A DNA stretch of 64,000 bases. Origin: Enemella evansiae (GTDB taxonomy: Bacteria; Actinomycetota; Actinomycetes; Propionibacteriales; Propionibacteriaceae). Position 1 is the stretch's first letter. The number at the start of each line of letters is the position of its first letter. Where the stretch lies: positions 62,001-126,000 of the forward strand of contig NZ_NMVP01000035.1 in NCBI RefSeq assembly GCF_002250705.1, written 5' to 3'. The notes beneath the pieces were generated by a model. It was not told the origin of the DNA. It saw only the letters and a list, made by a program, of their open reading frames with translations, and searched no databases. A program made the translations under genes and the position numbers. Of the stretch, positions 9,093-17,005 are shown piece after piece.

Positions 9093-9980
9093 ATGGCAAT
9101 CTTCCTGAACAACGATTCCAAGGTCATCGTCCAGGGCATGACCGGCTCCGAGGGCATGAAGCACACCCAGCGGATGCTGAAGTCCGGCACCAACGTGGTC
9201 GGCGGGGTGAACCCGCGCAAGGCCGGCCAGACCGTCGACTTCGACGGCGGCGTACAGGTCCCGGTCTTCGGCTCGGTGGCCGAGGCGATGAAGGAGACCG
9301 GCGCCAACGTGTCGGTCATCTTCGTGCCGGCCAAGTTCACCAAGGCCGCCGTGGAGGAGGCGATCGAGGCCGAGATGCCGCTGGTGGTCTGCATCACCGA
9401 GGGCGTCGCGGTCAAGGACACCGCGGAGTTCTACACCCTCACCAAGGGTTCCAAGACCCGCCTGATCGGCCCGAACTGCCCGGGCCTGATCTCGCCCGAG
9501 CAGTCCAACGCCGGCATCATCCCGGCCGACATCGCGCCCAAGGCCGGCAGGATCGGCCTGGTCTCCAAGTCGGGCACGCTGACCTACCAGATGATGTACG
9601 AGCTGCGGGACTTCGGCTTCTCCACCGCGGTCGGCATCGGCGGTGACCCGGTCATCGGGACCACCCACATCGACTGCCTGCAGGCCTTCCAGGACGACCC
9701 GGAGACCGCGGCGATCGTGATGATCGGCGAGATCGGCGGCGACGCCGAGGAGCGGGCCGCCGAATACATCAAGGCCAACGTGACCAAGCCGGTCGTCGGC
9801 TACGTCGCCGGCTTCACCGCCCCCGAGGGCAAGACGATGGGCCACGCCGGCGCCATCGTCTCCGGCTCCTCGGGCACCGCGTCCGCGAAGAAGGAGGCCC
9901 TCGAGGCCGCCGGGGTCAAGGTCGGCAAGACGCCGTCGGAGACCGCGGCCCTGATGCGGGAGATCATGCAGGACCTCTGA
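9093..9980 (+). CDS. sucD: Succinyl-CoA synthetase alpha subunit
   Basis: 295 residues from ATG 9093, preceded by an AGGGGA ribosome site just after the sucC stop. The Rossmann CoA-binding segment [25 protein letters not shown], the loop GPNCPGLI, and the phosphohistidine region around [21 protein letters not shown] are all present. The histidine in GHAGA is the residue phosphorylated during catalysis. It is co-transcribed with sucC and followed by an 18-bp perfect hairpin, which ends the operon. Confidence 0.97.
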   Translation: MAIFLNNDSKVIVQGMTGSEGMKHTQRMLKSGTNVVGGVNPRKAGQTVDFDGGVQVPVFGSVAEAMKETGANVSVIFVPAKFTKAAVEEAIEAEMPLVVCITEGVAVKDTAEFYTLTKGSKTRLIGPNCPGLISPEQSNAGIIPADIAPKAGRIGLVSKSGTLTYQMMYELRDFGFSTAVGIGGDPVIGTTHIDCLQAFQDDPETAAIVMIGEIGGDAEERAAEYIKANVTKPVVGYVAGFTAPEGKTMGHAGAIVSGSSGTASAKKEALEAAGVKVGKTPSETAALMREIMQDL

Positions 9981-10015
9981 TCGTCCTCGTCCCCGCTCCC
10001 TGAGCGAGGAGCGCA

Positions 10016-10054
10016 GTACGCGGCCCCCACCGGTTTCCGGTGGGGGCCGCGTAC
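10016..10054. terminator. Bidirectional 18-bp hairpin between sucD and the VOC gene
   Basis: The arms 10016-10033 and 10037-10054 are perfect complements around a TTT loop. It lies between convergent genes (sucD ends 9980, the VOC gene ends 10074) and can serve both. Its core GCGGCCCCCACCGG is repeated in the hairpin at 11071. Confidence 0.85.
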
Positions 10055-10073
10055 GTGTTCCGGGTCGGGGGGG

Positions 10074-10580
10074 TCACCCCTGCCAGTCGGGCTGGGCCGG
10101 TACCTGGTCGGCGGGCAGGTCCTGCTTGAAGCGGACCATGTTGCCGACCGGGTCGCGGAAGGCGCAGTCGCGTACCCCGTAGAACTGGTCGGCCGGTTCC
10201 TGCAGCACCTCCGCACCCGAGGACTGCACGTGGTCGAAGACGGCGTCGACGTCCTCGACGTGGAAGATGAGCGCCGAGAGCAGACCCTTGGCGAGCAGAT
10301 CGTGGAGGGCGTCGGCGTCGCCGTCGGACATCGGCATCGCGCCGCCGCCGGTGTAGTTGTGCAGGGTGATCTCGAGGTTCGGCTGGGCCGGGGGTGTGAG
10401 CGTGACCCAGCGGAAGTCGCCGTTGGTGACATCGGTGCGGATGGCGCAGCCGAGGGCGTCGCGGTAGAAGCCGAGCGATGCCTCGGTGTCGTTGGTGAAG
10501 ACGAAGACATTGGCGATGGCGAGCGAGGCCATCGCGGCCGCGGGAGCGGTGTTGCCGGTGGTGTTCTGTGTGGTGGTCAT
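10074..10580 (-). CDS. VOC (glyoxalase/bleomycin-resistance) family protein
   Basis: 168 residues with two beta-alpha-beta-beta-beta modules of the vicinal oxygen chelate fold: IANVFVFTNDTEASLGFYRDALG in the first and SALIFHVEDVDAVFDHVQSSG with FRDPVGNMVRFKQD in the second. VOC proteins bind a metal and act as glyoxalases, dioxygenases or drug-binding resistance proteins; the ligand here is unknown. It lies 60 bases downstream of an AraC-type regulator on the same strand, a common pairing that suggests the regulator controls it. Confidence 0.85.
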   Translation of the reverse strand: MTTTQNTTGNTAPAAAMASLAIANVFVFTNDTEASLGFYRDALGCAIRTDVTNGDFRWVTLTPPAQPNLEITLHNYTGGGAMPMSDGDADALHDLLAKGLLSALIFHVEDVDAVFDHVQSSGAEVLQEPADQFYGVRDCAFRDPVGNMVRFKQDLPADQVPAQPDWQG

Positions 10581-10640
10581 GGCACCGACGGTAGGGCGCC
10601 CGAGCGCCCCGGCGCTTCTCCGATCCTGATCGGTTGCCGA

Positions 10641-11030
10641 TCAGCTCCGGCGTGGCCGGGTGACCTGTTTGGCGATGCACCCGGGAACGCCGACGAGCCC
10701 GTCATGGGAGCGTGCCGCGTACGCGCTGGGCGTCTCGCCGACGAGCTCGGTGAAGCGCGAACTGAACGAGCCCAGCGAGGTGCACCCGACCTCCATGCAG
10801 GCATCGGTGACGCTCATGCCGCCCCGCAGCAGCCACATGGCCCGCTCGATCCGTCGGGTCATCAGCCAGGCGTACGGTGTCTCGCCGAAGGCGCTCTTGA
10901 AGGAGCGCTGGAAGTGGCCGGTCGACATGTGTGCCTCGCGCGCGAGCATCGGCACGTCGAGCGGCTGGGCGTAGTCGCGATCGATCCGGTCCCGGGCCCG
11001 CCGCAACCGGACGAGGTCAGCACGGTCCAT
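10641..11030 (-). CDS. AraC family HTH regulator, DNA-binding domain only
   Basis: 129 residues from ATG 11030. The chosen start follows GACACT by six bases, and the longer frame to 11081 would run into the terminator at 11071. The protein is almost entirely the two-helix-turn-helix AraC domain: DVPMLAREAHMSTGHFQRSFKSAFGETPYAW and VTDACMEVGCTSLGSFSSRFTELVGETPSAY. No effector domain is present. It probably controls the downstream VOC gene; the signal is unknown. Confidence 0.9.
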   Translation of the reverse strand: MDRADLVRLRRARDRIDRDYAQPLDVPMLAREAHMSTGHFQRSFKSAFGETPYAWLMTRRIERAMWLLRGGMSVTDACMEVGCTSLGSFSSRFTELVGETPSAYAARSHDGLVGVPGCIAKQVTRPRRS

Positions 11031-11070
11031 ACCGGCAGTGTCCCATCCGGTTCGGCCGAGCGGAACGACC

Positions 11071-11101
11071 GCGGCCCCCACCGGAGACCGGTGGGGGCCG
11101 C
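11071..11101 (-). terminator. 14-bp hairpin after the sensor-domain membrane protein gene
   Basis: GCGGCCCCCACCGG (11071-11084) pairs with 11088-11101 around an AGA loop, 26 bases beyond the stop at 11127. Both arms match the inner arms of the sucD terminator at 10016-10054. Confidence 0.8.
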
Positions 11102-11126
11102 GTACCGCTTCGGCTGCGGGACCGAC

Positions 11127-12812
11127 TCAGCGGACCTGGGTGGCGCGCTCACCGGCGCGCAGGTTCACCCCGATCCAGGAGTCGTCGGTGAAGTCGAAGG
11201 TGTCGGTCGGGTTGGCCCGGAGGTAGATGACCTTCTGACCGGCGGAGAAGATGCCGACGCGGTACTTCTGCGTCTTCGTCTGGTCCAGCTTCTGGGTGAT
11301 GATGTACCAGTTGCCCTTCACCGTGGTGCCCTGTGCCGGGGTCTCCAGGGCGGCCTGCTTGGCCACCTTGGCGGTCAGCACCCGGCTCTCACAGCCGCGG
11401 ATGTTGGTGGAGATCTTGTCCACCAGCTCGGTCGCGGCACCCGGATTCTCCATCTGCAGCACGATCTGGTCGATGCCGAACTGCGGCGGCGCCTGCGGAT
11501 CGTTGCGCAGCAGGTAGGTGCGCTGCTGGCGGTTCTCCGCACCGCTCACGGTGCCGAAGTCGATCGCCTCACACCCGGTCCCGTCCTGGATGTCGACGCG
11601 GGTGGCGGGGGCATTGCCCCTCCACTGGCCGACACCGGGGGAGACCCGCGGGATGTCGCCGGAGGCCAGCAGACCGGGCTGGTCGCCACCGGGCGGCGGG
11701 ATGGTGATCGACACCGAGGTGTTCGGTGCGGTGCACAGTCCGACCGCGGGGCCGCACTGCCGGTTGACCACCTGGCTGAGCGCCTTCACCATGCCGTCCA
11801 TCTCGACCGGCTTGCCCTGCCGGGCGACGTCCAGGATGTTGAGCACGCGGCCGGTGCGGACCAGCACGATCGAGTGGTACTCGTTCACCTTGTCCTGCAG
11901 CACCAGGCGTACGCCGATCGCCTGGTCGCCGATCCCGGTCACCTGCATGCCCTTCTCGACATACAGCGGGGAGTCGACGCAGCCGCCGATCTCGGTGCTG
12001 CGGAAGTTGAACATCTGCGCCGCCTCTTCCGGGGTGGCGTACGCGTCCGCGCGGTGCAGGGCGGCGGTCTTGTCGTCGCCGCTGGCCGAGATCTGGCGCA
12101 GCTCGGTGATCTGCGGGCTGGGCTGGCCGCTCGGCTGCGGGTTGATGCAGGCCGCACCGGGGGAGGAGTCGTTGACGCCCTCCTGGGTCAGACCCTGGGT
12201 CCAGGTGCGGGAGGGATCGATGTCCTTGGCCATCCCGTCGGTGAGCAGCCCGTTCTGGGACAGCACCGGTCCGGGGGTGGCGGCGACGCCGGCCATCGGG
12301 GTGGACTGCTCGGTGGGCCGGTTCAGTGCCCACAGGGCGTACGACACCAGCACCGCGACCACGCAGATGGCCGAGATCCCGGCGATGGTGAGGGCGGTGG
12401 TGTTGCGCCGGTCGAAGCGGCGCTTCGCCTTCGGCTCGGCGGCCCGCCGGCCCACCGGGGCCTCCTCGACGGGCTGCTTGCGGCCCAGGATGCCCTTGCG
12501 CTCGGTGCTGGTGGCCTTCGGGGCGAACGGGTTCTCCGGTCGCTCGGCCGGCTCGTCCGCGGTGGACTGCTGCTCGGGCGCCTCCTCGCGGGCGACCAAC
12601 TGCTCGCGGGAGAAGGACGGCCCGGGGTGGTCGGCCTCCTGGTTCCCGGTCACGGTCTCCGCCGAAGCGTCCTCCGAGGCCCATCCGCGGCGTGCCTGAT
12701 CGCCCTGCGGTTCGGTCGACGAATCGCCCTCCGGACGGGGGCCCCGATCCGGGGTCTCCTCCTCCGAGGGCAGCGCCGCCCGCTTGGGCCGGTACTCCGC
12801 GTCGTTCGACAA
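11127..12812 (-). CDS. Membrane protein with two extracytoplasmic PknH_C-like sensor modules
   Basis: 561 residues. The TTG at 12812 is preferred because GGGAGG lies 7 bases upstream; an ATG at 12866 has no ribosome site. The first ~130 residues are acidic, low-complexity and cytoplasmic, then comes a basic patch (AKRRFDRR), one transmembrane helix (about 137-157), and a ~400-residue outer region with two related modules. Each has a pair of spaced cysteines (GAACINP and IGGCVDS; GTGCEAI and IRGCESR) and an AxxMFNFRST or LQMENP stretch, resembling the PknH extracellular sensor domain. There is no kinase domain. It diverges from the perM-like gene, so a role in envelope stress or cell division is possible but unproven. 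Confidence 0.7.
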   Translation of the reverse strand: MSNDAEYRPKRAALPSEEETPDRGPRPEGDSSTEPQGDQARRGWASEDASAETVTGNQEADHPGPSFSREQLVAREEAPEQQSTADEPAERPENPFAPKATSTERKGILGRKQPVEEAPVGRRAAEPKAKRRFDRRNTTALTIAGISAICVVAVLVSYALWALNRPTEQSTPMAGVAATPGPVLSQNGLLTDGMAKDIDPSRTWTQGLTQEGVNDSSPGAACINPQPSGQPSPQITELRQISASGDDKTAALHRADAYATPEEAAQMFNFRSTEIGGCVDSPLYVEKGMQVTGIGDQAIGVRLVLQDKVNEYHSIVLVRTGRVLNILDVARQGKPVEMDGMVKALSQVVNRQCGPAVGLCTAPNTSVSITIPPPGGDQPGLLASGDIPRVSPGVGQWRGNAPATRVDIQDGTGCEAIDFGTVSGAENRQQRTYLLRNDPQAPPQFGIDQIVLQMENPGAATELVDKISTNIRGCESRVLTAKVAKQAALETPAQGTTVKGNWYIITQKLDQTKTQKYRVGIFSAGQKVIYLRANPTDTFDFTDDSWIGVNLRAGERATQVR

Positions 12813-12930
12813 ACTCTCTCCTCCCGAAACCTGACCGGAATGGTCCCCGAGCCGGTCAGTGGTCACAGATCACCAAACTTTACCTGCTGCTCGCGTGTCT
12901 TTGCGATTCGCGAAGGTCGGATGGGGGAGC

Positions 12931-14460
12931 ATGGTCCAGATCATGCCCAGCCTGCTGTCGAGTCGCCGCGCCACATCCGCACTCACCCTGCGGGTGCGCT
13001 CCGCCGACGAACTCGACGATCACGACGCCGGGCCGGAGGAGCCGCCGCAGCCCCAGCTGCCGTGGTACGCCGCCGGGGCACTGGCGGGTGCGTTGGCCGC
13101 CGTGGGTGGGTGGCTGCTGCTCTGCGGTCTGGTCGTGCTGATCTGGTTCACAGCCCGTGCTGGCGCGGTTCTGGACGCCGTGCGGGCCGGTACCGAGGTC
13201 TGGCTGCTGGCCAACGGCGGGGGACTGGAACTCGGCGGACAGCGATGGACCTTGACACCTCTGCTGCTGACCGCTCTGTTGGGAGTGTTGATCGCCCAGG
13301 GGGCCGGGCACACGGCCCGGCAGGGGCTGCGCGCGGACGTCGCGGCAGGCGCACAGCACGAACCGCGCGACCTCGCACGAATTGTGCGCAATGTCACGTT
13401 CGTGACCGCGGCCGGGTACGCGGTGCTGGTCACGATAACCGGCAGCATCCTCGGCGGTTCCGATCAGGGGGTGCGGGCGCTGGTCGGTTCGGCGGTGCTC
13501 GGGGTGCTGGCCGCCTATCTGGGGGCCGCCCGCGCGGTCGGGCATCGGCTCGCCGATGTGCTGCCCGGTTGGGCGAAACCCGTGCCCGGTGCGGTCGGCT
13601 GGGCGCTGCTGGTGATGACGGTGGCCGGCATCGCGGTGCTGGTCACCGCACTGGTGCTCGGATTCGACCAGGTGCGCACGATCACGACCGGTCTGGGTGC
13701 CGGTGCCGGGATCGGCGCCATCATCGTGCAACTGCTCTATCTGCCCAACCTGGTGCTGTGGGGCGGGTCGTGGGCGCTGGGCGCCGGATTCCGCTTCGGC
13801 GAGGGCAGTGTGATCTCGCCGCGGAACACCGACCTCGGACTGCTGCCCTCGATCCCGGTCCTCGGGGCGCTGCCGGCGGAGGGGCCGGGCAGTCCGTGGA
13901 GCCTGTGCTGGTTGGCCTCCGGTGCGGTCGCGGGTGCGGTCGCGGCCTGGTGGGTGATGCGCCGTCGCCCCCGGGCGCGGTTCGACGAGACCGCGATCGT
14001 CGGCGGGTTGAGCGGCATCCTGGCCGGCTTGGCCTACACCCTGCTGGCGGCCTTCTCCGGTGGCGACCTGGGCACCGACCGGTTGCGCGCGGTCGGGCCC
14101 CGATTGACCGAGCTCGCGGTGATGTCGGGTGCGCTGATGGGTATCACCGGACTGGCCGTCGGGCTGGTCTGGGGACTGGTACGCCGCCCCGGTGCCGAAC
14201 CGGATGCGGATGAGCTGGACGATGACGGGCCCGACGAGACCGACGACGATCCGACCGAGGTGGTCGGTGACGAACCGACCACGCAGTTGGGACGCCCGCG
14301 GGCCGCCGAGCGGCCGGCGACCGACGTGATCGATCCGGATGACGACCTCGACCCCGACGATGAACCCACCGAGGTGGTCGAGGAGGAGACAGTGGTCGTC
14401 GACGAGGAGACCGAGGTCATCGCACCACGGAAGCGCTGGAATCCTTTTTCTCGGCGCTGA
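12931..14460 (+). CDS. PerM-like polytopic membrane protein (DUF6350)
   Basis: About 509 residues from ATG 12931 (MVQIMPSLL); the start is uncertain, and ATG 12943 is an alternative. Nine or ten hydrophobic helices span residues ~35-430, with conserved motifs LPNLVLWGGSWALGAGFRFGEGS and SVISPRN. The C-terminal ~90 residues are strongly acidic and disordered (runs of Asp/Glu/Thr-Val-Val), ending in a basic KRWNPFSRR. The gene sits upstream of purNH as mycobacterial perM does; PerM there stabilises the divisome protein FtsB during infection. Its 3' end overlaps the convergent MFS gene by 44 bases. Confidence 0.85.
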   Translation: MVQIMPSLLSSRRATSALTLRVRSADELDDHDAGPEEPPQPQLPWYAAGALAGALAAVGGWLLLCGLVVLIWFTARAGAVLDAVRAGTEVWLLANGGGLELGGQRWTLTPLLLTALLGVLIAQGAGHTARQGLRADVAAGAQHEPRDLARIVRNVTFVTAAGYAVLVTITGSILGGSDQGVRALVGSAVLGVLAAYLGAARAVGHRLADVLPGWAKPVPGAVGWALLVMTVAGIAVLVTALVLGFDQVRTITTGLGAGAGIGAIIVQLLYLPNLVLWGGSWALGAGFRFGEGSVISPRNTDLGLLPSIPVLGALPAEGPGSPWSLCWLASGAVAGAVAAWWVMRRRPRARFDETAIVGGLSGILAGLAYTLLAAFSGGDLGTDRLRAVGPRLTELAVMSGALMGITGLAVGLVWGLVRRPGAEPDADELDDDGPDETDDDPTEVVGDEPTTQLGRPRAAERPATDVIDPDDDLDPDDEPTEVVEEETVVVDEETEVIAPRKRWNPFSRR

Positions 14461-15664
14461 GTGCCGGCAGGTAGCAGAGCGCGCCGAGAACGCTGAACAG
14501 GCCGCCGGCCACCATCGCGACCTGGGTCCCGGCGTACGCCGCCAGCTGGCCGAGCAGCGGGCCGATGGCGGCACTGGCGCCGAGGGCGACCAATGAGTTG
14601 AGCGAGAGCACGGTGGCCCGGCTGCCCTGCGGGGCGCGGCGGTGCAGCAGCGCCCGGTGCACCGGACCGCAGGCGCCGTGCAGGCCGTAGGTGACCAGGT
14701 AGGCGCCGATCAGCCCGGCCGGTCCGTACGCCAACCCCATCACCGCGGCACCCAGCCCGTTCAGGATCCGGGCGAGAATCGCGGCGCGGGCCACCCCGAT
14801 CCGTCGGGCCGACCGGCCCACCAGCGCCGCACCGATCGCGAAGCAGCCCCAGCCGGCGGCCGCGGTCGGCCCGACCCAGGCACCGGCCCGTGCCGCGCCA
14901 CCCAACAACTCCGCGAGTCGGATCGGCTGGAAGGTCTCGAAGACCGACATCGCAGCCACCCAGAACAGCTCCACCGCGACGATCCCGGCCAGCACCCGGT
15001 CGGTGCGCAGCAACCGCAGGCAGGACGCGACCGCTGCCGGCGTACCCCGCACCGAGGCCAGGGCGGCACCGGGTTGCACCGAACGATCGGTGGGCAGCAG
15101 CAGCCAGGTCGCGAGCAGGTGCACGACCGTGGTGCCCAGCAGCACCAGCATCGGCAGCAGCAGCGCACTCTGCGCGGTGAACGGATGCCAGGCGGCGAGC
15201 AGGCCCGCGGCCAGGGCGCTGCCGGCGATCGCCAGGCCGACCAGCGTCGACTCCTTCGCCAGCAACTGGTCCGCGTCGGCCCGCGGATCCAGCTCGTGCA
15301 GCCGGTCCACCGCCCAGGCCTCCAACGGCCCGGAGTCCAGGGCCCGGTAGACACCCATCGAGAACGCCGCCAGTGCGAAGCCGGTGAAGCTGTCGGCGCG
15401 CAGATAGAGCAGGGCGGTACCGACGTTGATGACCGCCGCCACCAGCAGCACCGGCTTGTAGCCGAAGCCGTCGGCGAATCCGCTGGTCGGCAGTTCCAGC
15501 AGCAGCACACCGATGCCCTGGAAGGCCAGGTACGCGGTGATCTGGGCGGGGGAGAGGCCGCGCTCCAGGGCCCAGAGGGTGAAGACGCCGATGCCCATCC
15601 CGGACGGCAGCCAGCGGGTCACGGTGAGGATCAGGAAGATCCGCGTGACCTGGTGGGTGGTCAT
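14417..15664 (-). CDS. MFS transporter
   Basis: 415 residues with about 12 hydrophobic helices and the MFS loop GFADGFGYKPVLL after TM2. The Gly/Ala-rich helices and absence of sugar motifs suggest a drug or metabolite exporter. It begins four bases after the stop of the ArsR-like regulator, so the two form one operon whose promoter holds four 13-bp repeats. The last 44 bases overlap the end of the perM-like gene on the other strand. Confidence 0.88.
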   Translation of the reverse strand: MTTHQVTRIFLILTVTRWLPSGMGIGVFTLWALERGLSPAQITAYLAFQGIGVLLLELPTSGFADGFGYKPVLLVAAVINVGTALLYLRADSFTGFALAAFSMGVYRALDSGPLEAWAVDRLHELDPRADADQLLAKESTLVGLAIAGSALAAGLLAAWHPFTAQSALLLPMLVLLGTTVVHLLATWLLLPTDRSVQPGAALASVRGTPAAVASCLRLLRTDRVLAGIVAVELFWVAAMSVFETFQPIRLAELLGGAARAGAWVGPTAAAGWGCFAIGAALVGRSARRIGVARAAILARILNGLGAAVMGLAYGPAGLIGAYLVTYGLHGACGPVHRALLHRRAPQGSRATVLSLNSLVALGASAAIGPLLGQLAAYAGTQVAMVAGGLFSVLGALCYLPALSAEKKDSSASVVR

Positions 15665-15668
15665 CTGC

Positions 15669-16265
15669 TCAGCTCCAGCGCGGGTCGGCGGGGGTGAAGA
15701 TCAGATTCACCCGCACCCTGCGGGCCCGCGGGGTGTCGCTCGCGCTGCGGTAGCGGGCGACCACCTCGTCCAGCTCGGCGTGCATGGCCCGGAGCTGCTC
15801 GGGCTCGACGACCACCGCGTCGTCGTTGACCGAGAGTGCGTCCCGCCAGTCCTGTGGCCAGTCCTCCTCGCGGTCCAGATAGCGCTCGTGCCCGTCGGCG
15901 GCCTGCCGCAGGTAGTGCCGGCCCAGCCAGGCGACCGCGGCCTGGGTCTGTTCGTCGGCCGGGTAGTCACCCCCGGTGAAGGAGTGGCTGCGCGAGGCGG
16001 CCCGCCACTGCCGCCGCCGGCCCTCGCCCTCCCCGGTATCGGTGACCAGCCCGACCTCCGCCAGCTTGCGCAGGTGGTAGGAGGTGGCGCCGGTGTTGGT
16101 GTCGAGTGCCTCGGCCAGCTCGGTCGCGGTCGCCGGCCCCTCCCCGCGCAACCGGGAGAGCAGTAGCGAACGCATCGGATGGGCGAGTACGCGGACAGCG
16201 GTCGCGTCGAGCCGCACGTTCTCCGGCCGCCCGTCGGGATCGGCCCGGTTCTGATCATCAGTCAT
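15669..16265 (-). CDS. ArsR-family winged-helix regulator of the MFS gene
   Basis: 198 residues from ATG 16265. The N-terminal half is a winged helix: VRVLAHPMRSLLLSRLRGEGPATATELAEALDTNTGATSYHLRKLAEVGLV, with the recognition helix at NTGATSYHLRKL. The C-terminal half (DWRDALSVND, YRSASDTPRARRVRV) is a helical domain seen in actinobacterial regulators next to MFS exporters. It is the first gene of the operon with the MFS transporter and lies directly downstream of a tandem array of 13-bp repeats, so autoregulation is likely. Confidence 0.88.
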   Translation of the reverse strand: MTDDQNRADPDGRPENVRLDATAVRVLAHPMRSLLLSRLRGEGPATATELAEALDTNTGATSYHLRKLAEVGLVTDTGEGEGRRRQWRAASRSHSFTGGDYPADEQTQAAVAWLGRHYLRQAADGHERYLDREEDWPQDWRDALSVNDDAVVVEPEQLRAMHAELDEVVARYRSASDTPRARRVRVNLIFTPADPRWS

Positions 16266-16267
16266 GC

Positions 16268-16319
16268 GTACACAATTATCATGCACAACTTCTATGCACA
16301 ATAGTTATGCATCCCATCC
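16268..16319 (-). promoter_or_regulatory. Four 13-bp operator repeats at the ArsR/MFS promoter
   Basis: ATGCACAA-like units begin at 16268 (GTACACAA), 16281 and 16294 (both ATGCACAA) and 16307 (ATGCATCC), exactly 13 bases apart. They abut the regulator start codon and cover any promoter there. Minus-strand TTGTGC and GATAAT-like hexamers occur inside the array, so bound protein would block RNA polymerase. Confidence 0.6.
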
Positions 16320-16413
16320 CGCGAAGATGTCAGCAGTTATGCACCCTTGCGCGCGCCGGAACTGGCACATCTCCCCCAAGAGTTCGGTTTGGGGGAGGAC
16401 CGGTCGCCGTCGG

Positions 16414-16419
16414 TAGAGT
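16414..16419 (+). promoter_or_regulatory. -10-like element for purN
   Basis: TAGAGT lies seven bases before the GTG start of purN at 16427 and there is no Shine-Dalgarno sequence, which fits a leaderless transcript. Confidence 0.45.
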
Positions 16420-16426
16420 CTTGGCC

Positions 16427-17005
16427 GTGACCTTCCGCCTCGCCGTGCTCGTCTCCGGTTCGGGCACCCTGTTGCAGGCGCTGCTGGACGCGATCGCCGC
16501 GGGGGAGTGCGCGGGTGAGGTGGTCGTCGTCGGCTCCGACCGGGCCGGCATCGAGGGGCTCGCGCGGGCCGAGCGCGCCGGCGTACCGACCTTCACCCAC
16601 CCCTACGCCAAGGGTTCCGATCGGGCCGCCTGGGATCAGCAGCTCACCGCCCTGATCGCCGCCCACGAGCCCGACCTGGTCGTCAGCGCAGGCTTCATGA
16701 AGCTCGTCGGCCCGGCCTTCCTGGACCGCTTCGCCGGCGCGATGATCAACACCCACCCCGCGCTGCTGCCCAGCTTTCCCGGCATGCACGGCGTCCGCGA
16801 CGCGCTCGCCTACGGGGTGAAGGTCACCGGTGCCACCGTCTTCACCGTCGACGCCGGTGTGGACACCGGCCGGATCCTCGCCCAGGCACCGGTCGAGGTC
16901 CACCCGGGGGACACCGAGGAATCCCTCCACGAACGGATCAAGGTCGCCGAACGGCGGCTGCTGATCGACACCGTCAACCACCTGGCAACCAAGGAGCAGC
17001 AGTGA
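16427..17005 (+). CDS. purN: Phosphoribosylglycinamide formyltransferase
   Basis: 192 residues, the usual PurN size. GTG 16427 is chosen because the family begins close to [10 protein letters not shown] and a -10-like box lies seven bases upstream. Motifs are the GAR-binding loop [14 protein letters not shown], the catalytic [13 protein letters not shown] (Asn and His) and the DAGVDTG loop with the catalytic Asp. The enzyme transfers formyl from 10-formyl-THF to GAR in purine synthesis. Its stop overlaps the purH start by four bases (GTGA), and the order perM-purN-purH matches mycobacteria. Confidence 0.96.
   Translation: MTFRLAVLVSGSGTLLQALLDAIAAGECAGEVVVVGSDRAGIEGLARAERAGVPTFTHPYAKGSDRAAWDQQLTALIAAHEPDLVVSAGFMKLVGPAFLDRFAGAMINTHPALLPSFPGMHGVRDALAYGVKVTGATVFTVDAGVDTGRILAQAPVEVHPGDTEESLHERIKVAERRLLIDTVNHLATKEQQ

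Noticed and set aside
7151..9421. Minus-strand 756-codon frame over sucC and sucD
   Set aside because: It is antisense to two unmistakable genes and has no recognisable domain.
10230..14213. A long plus-strand open frame of 1327 codons
   Set aside because: It is antisense to the VOC, AraC and sensor genes and overlaps perM out of frame; its composition is the Gly/Arg/Val-rich shadow seen opposite GC-rich genes.
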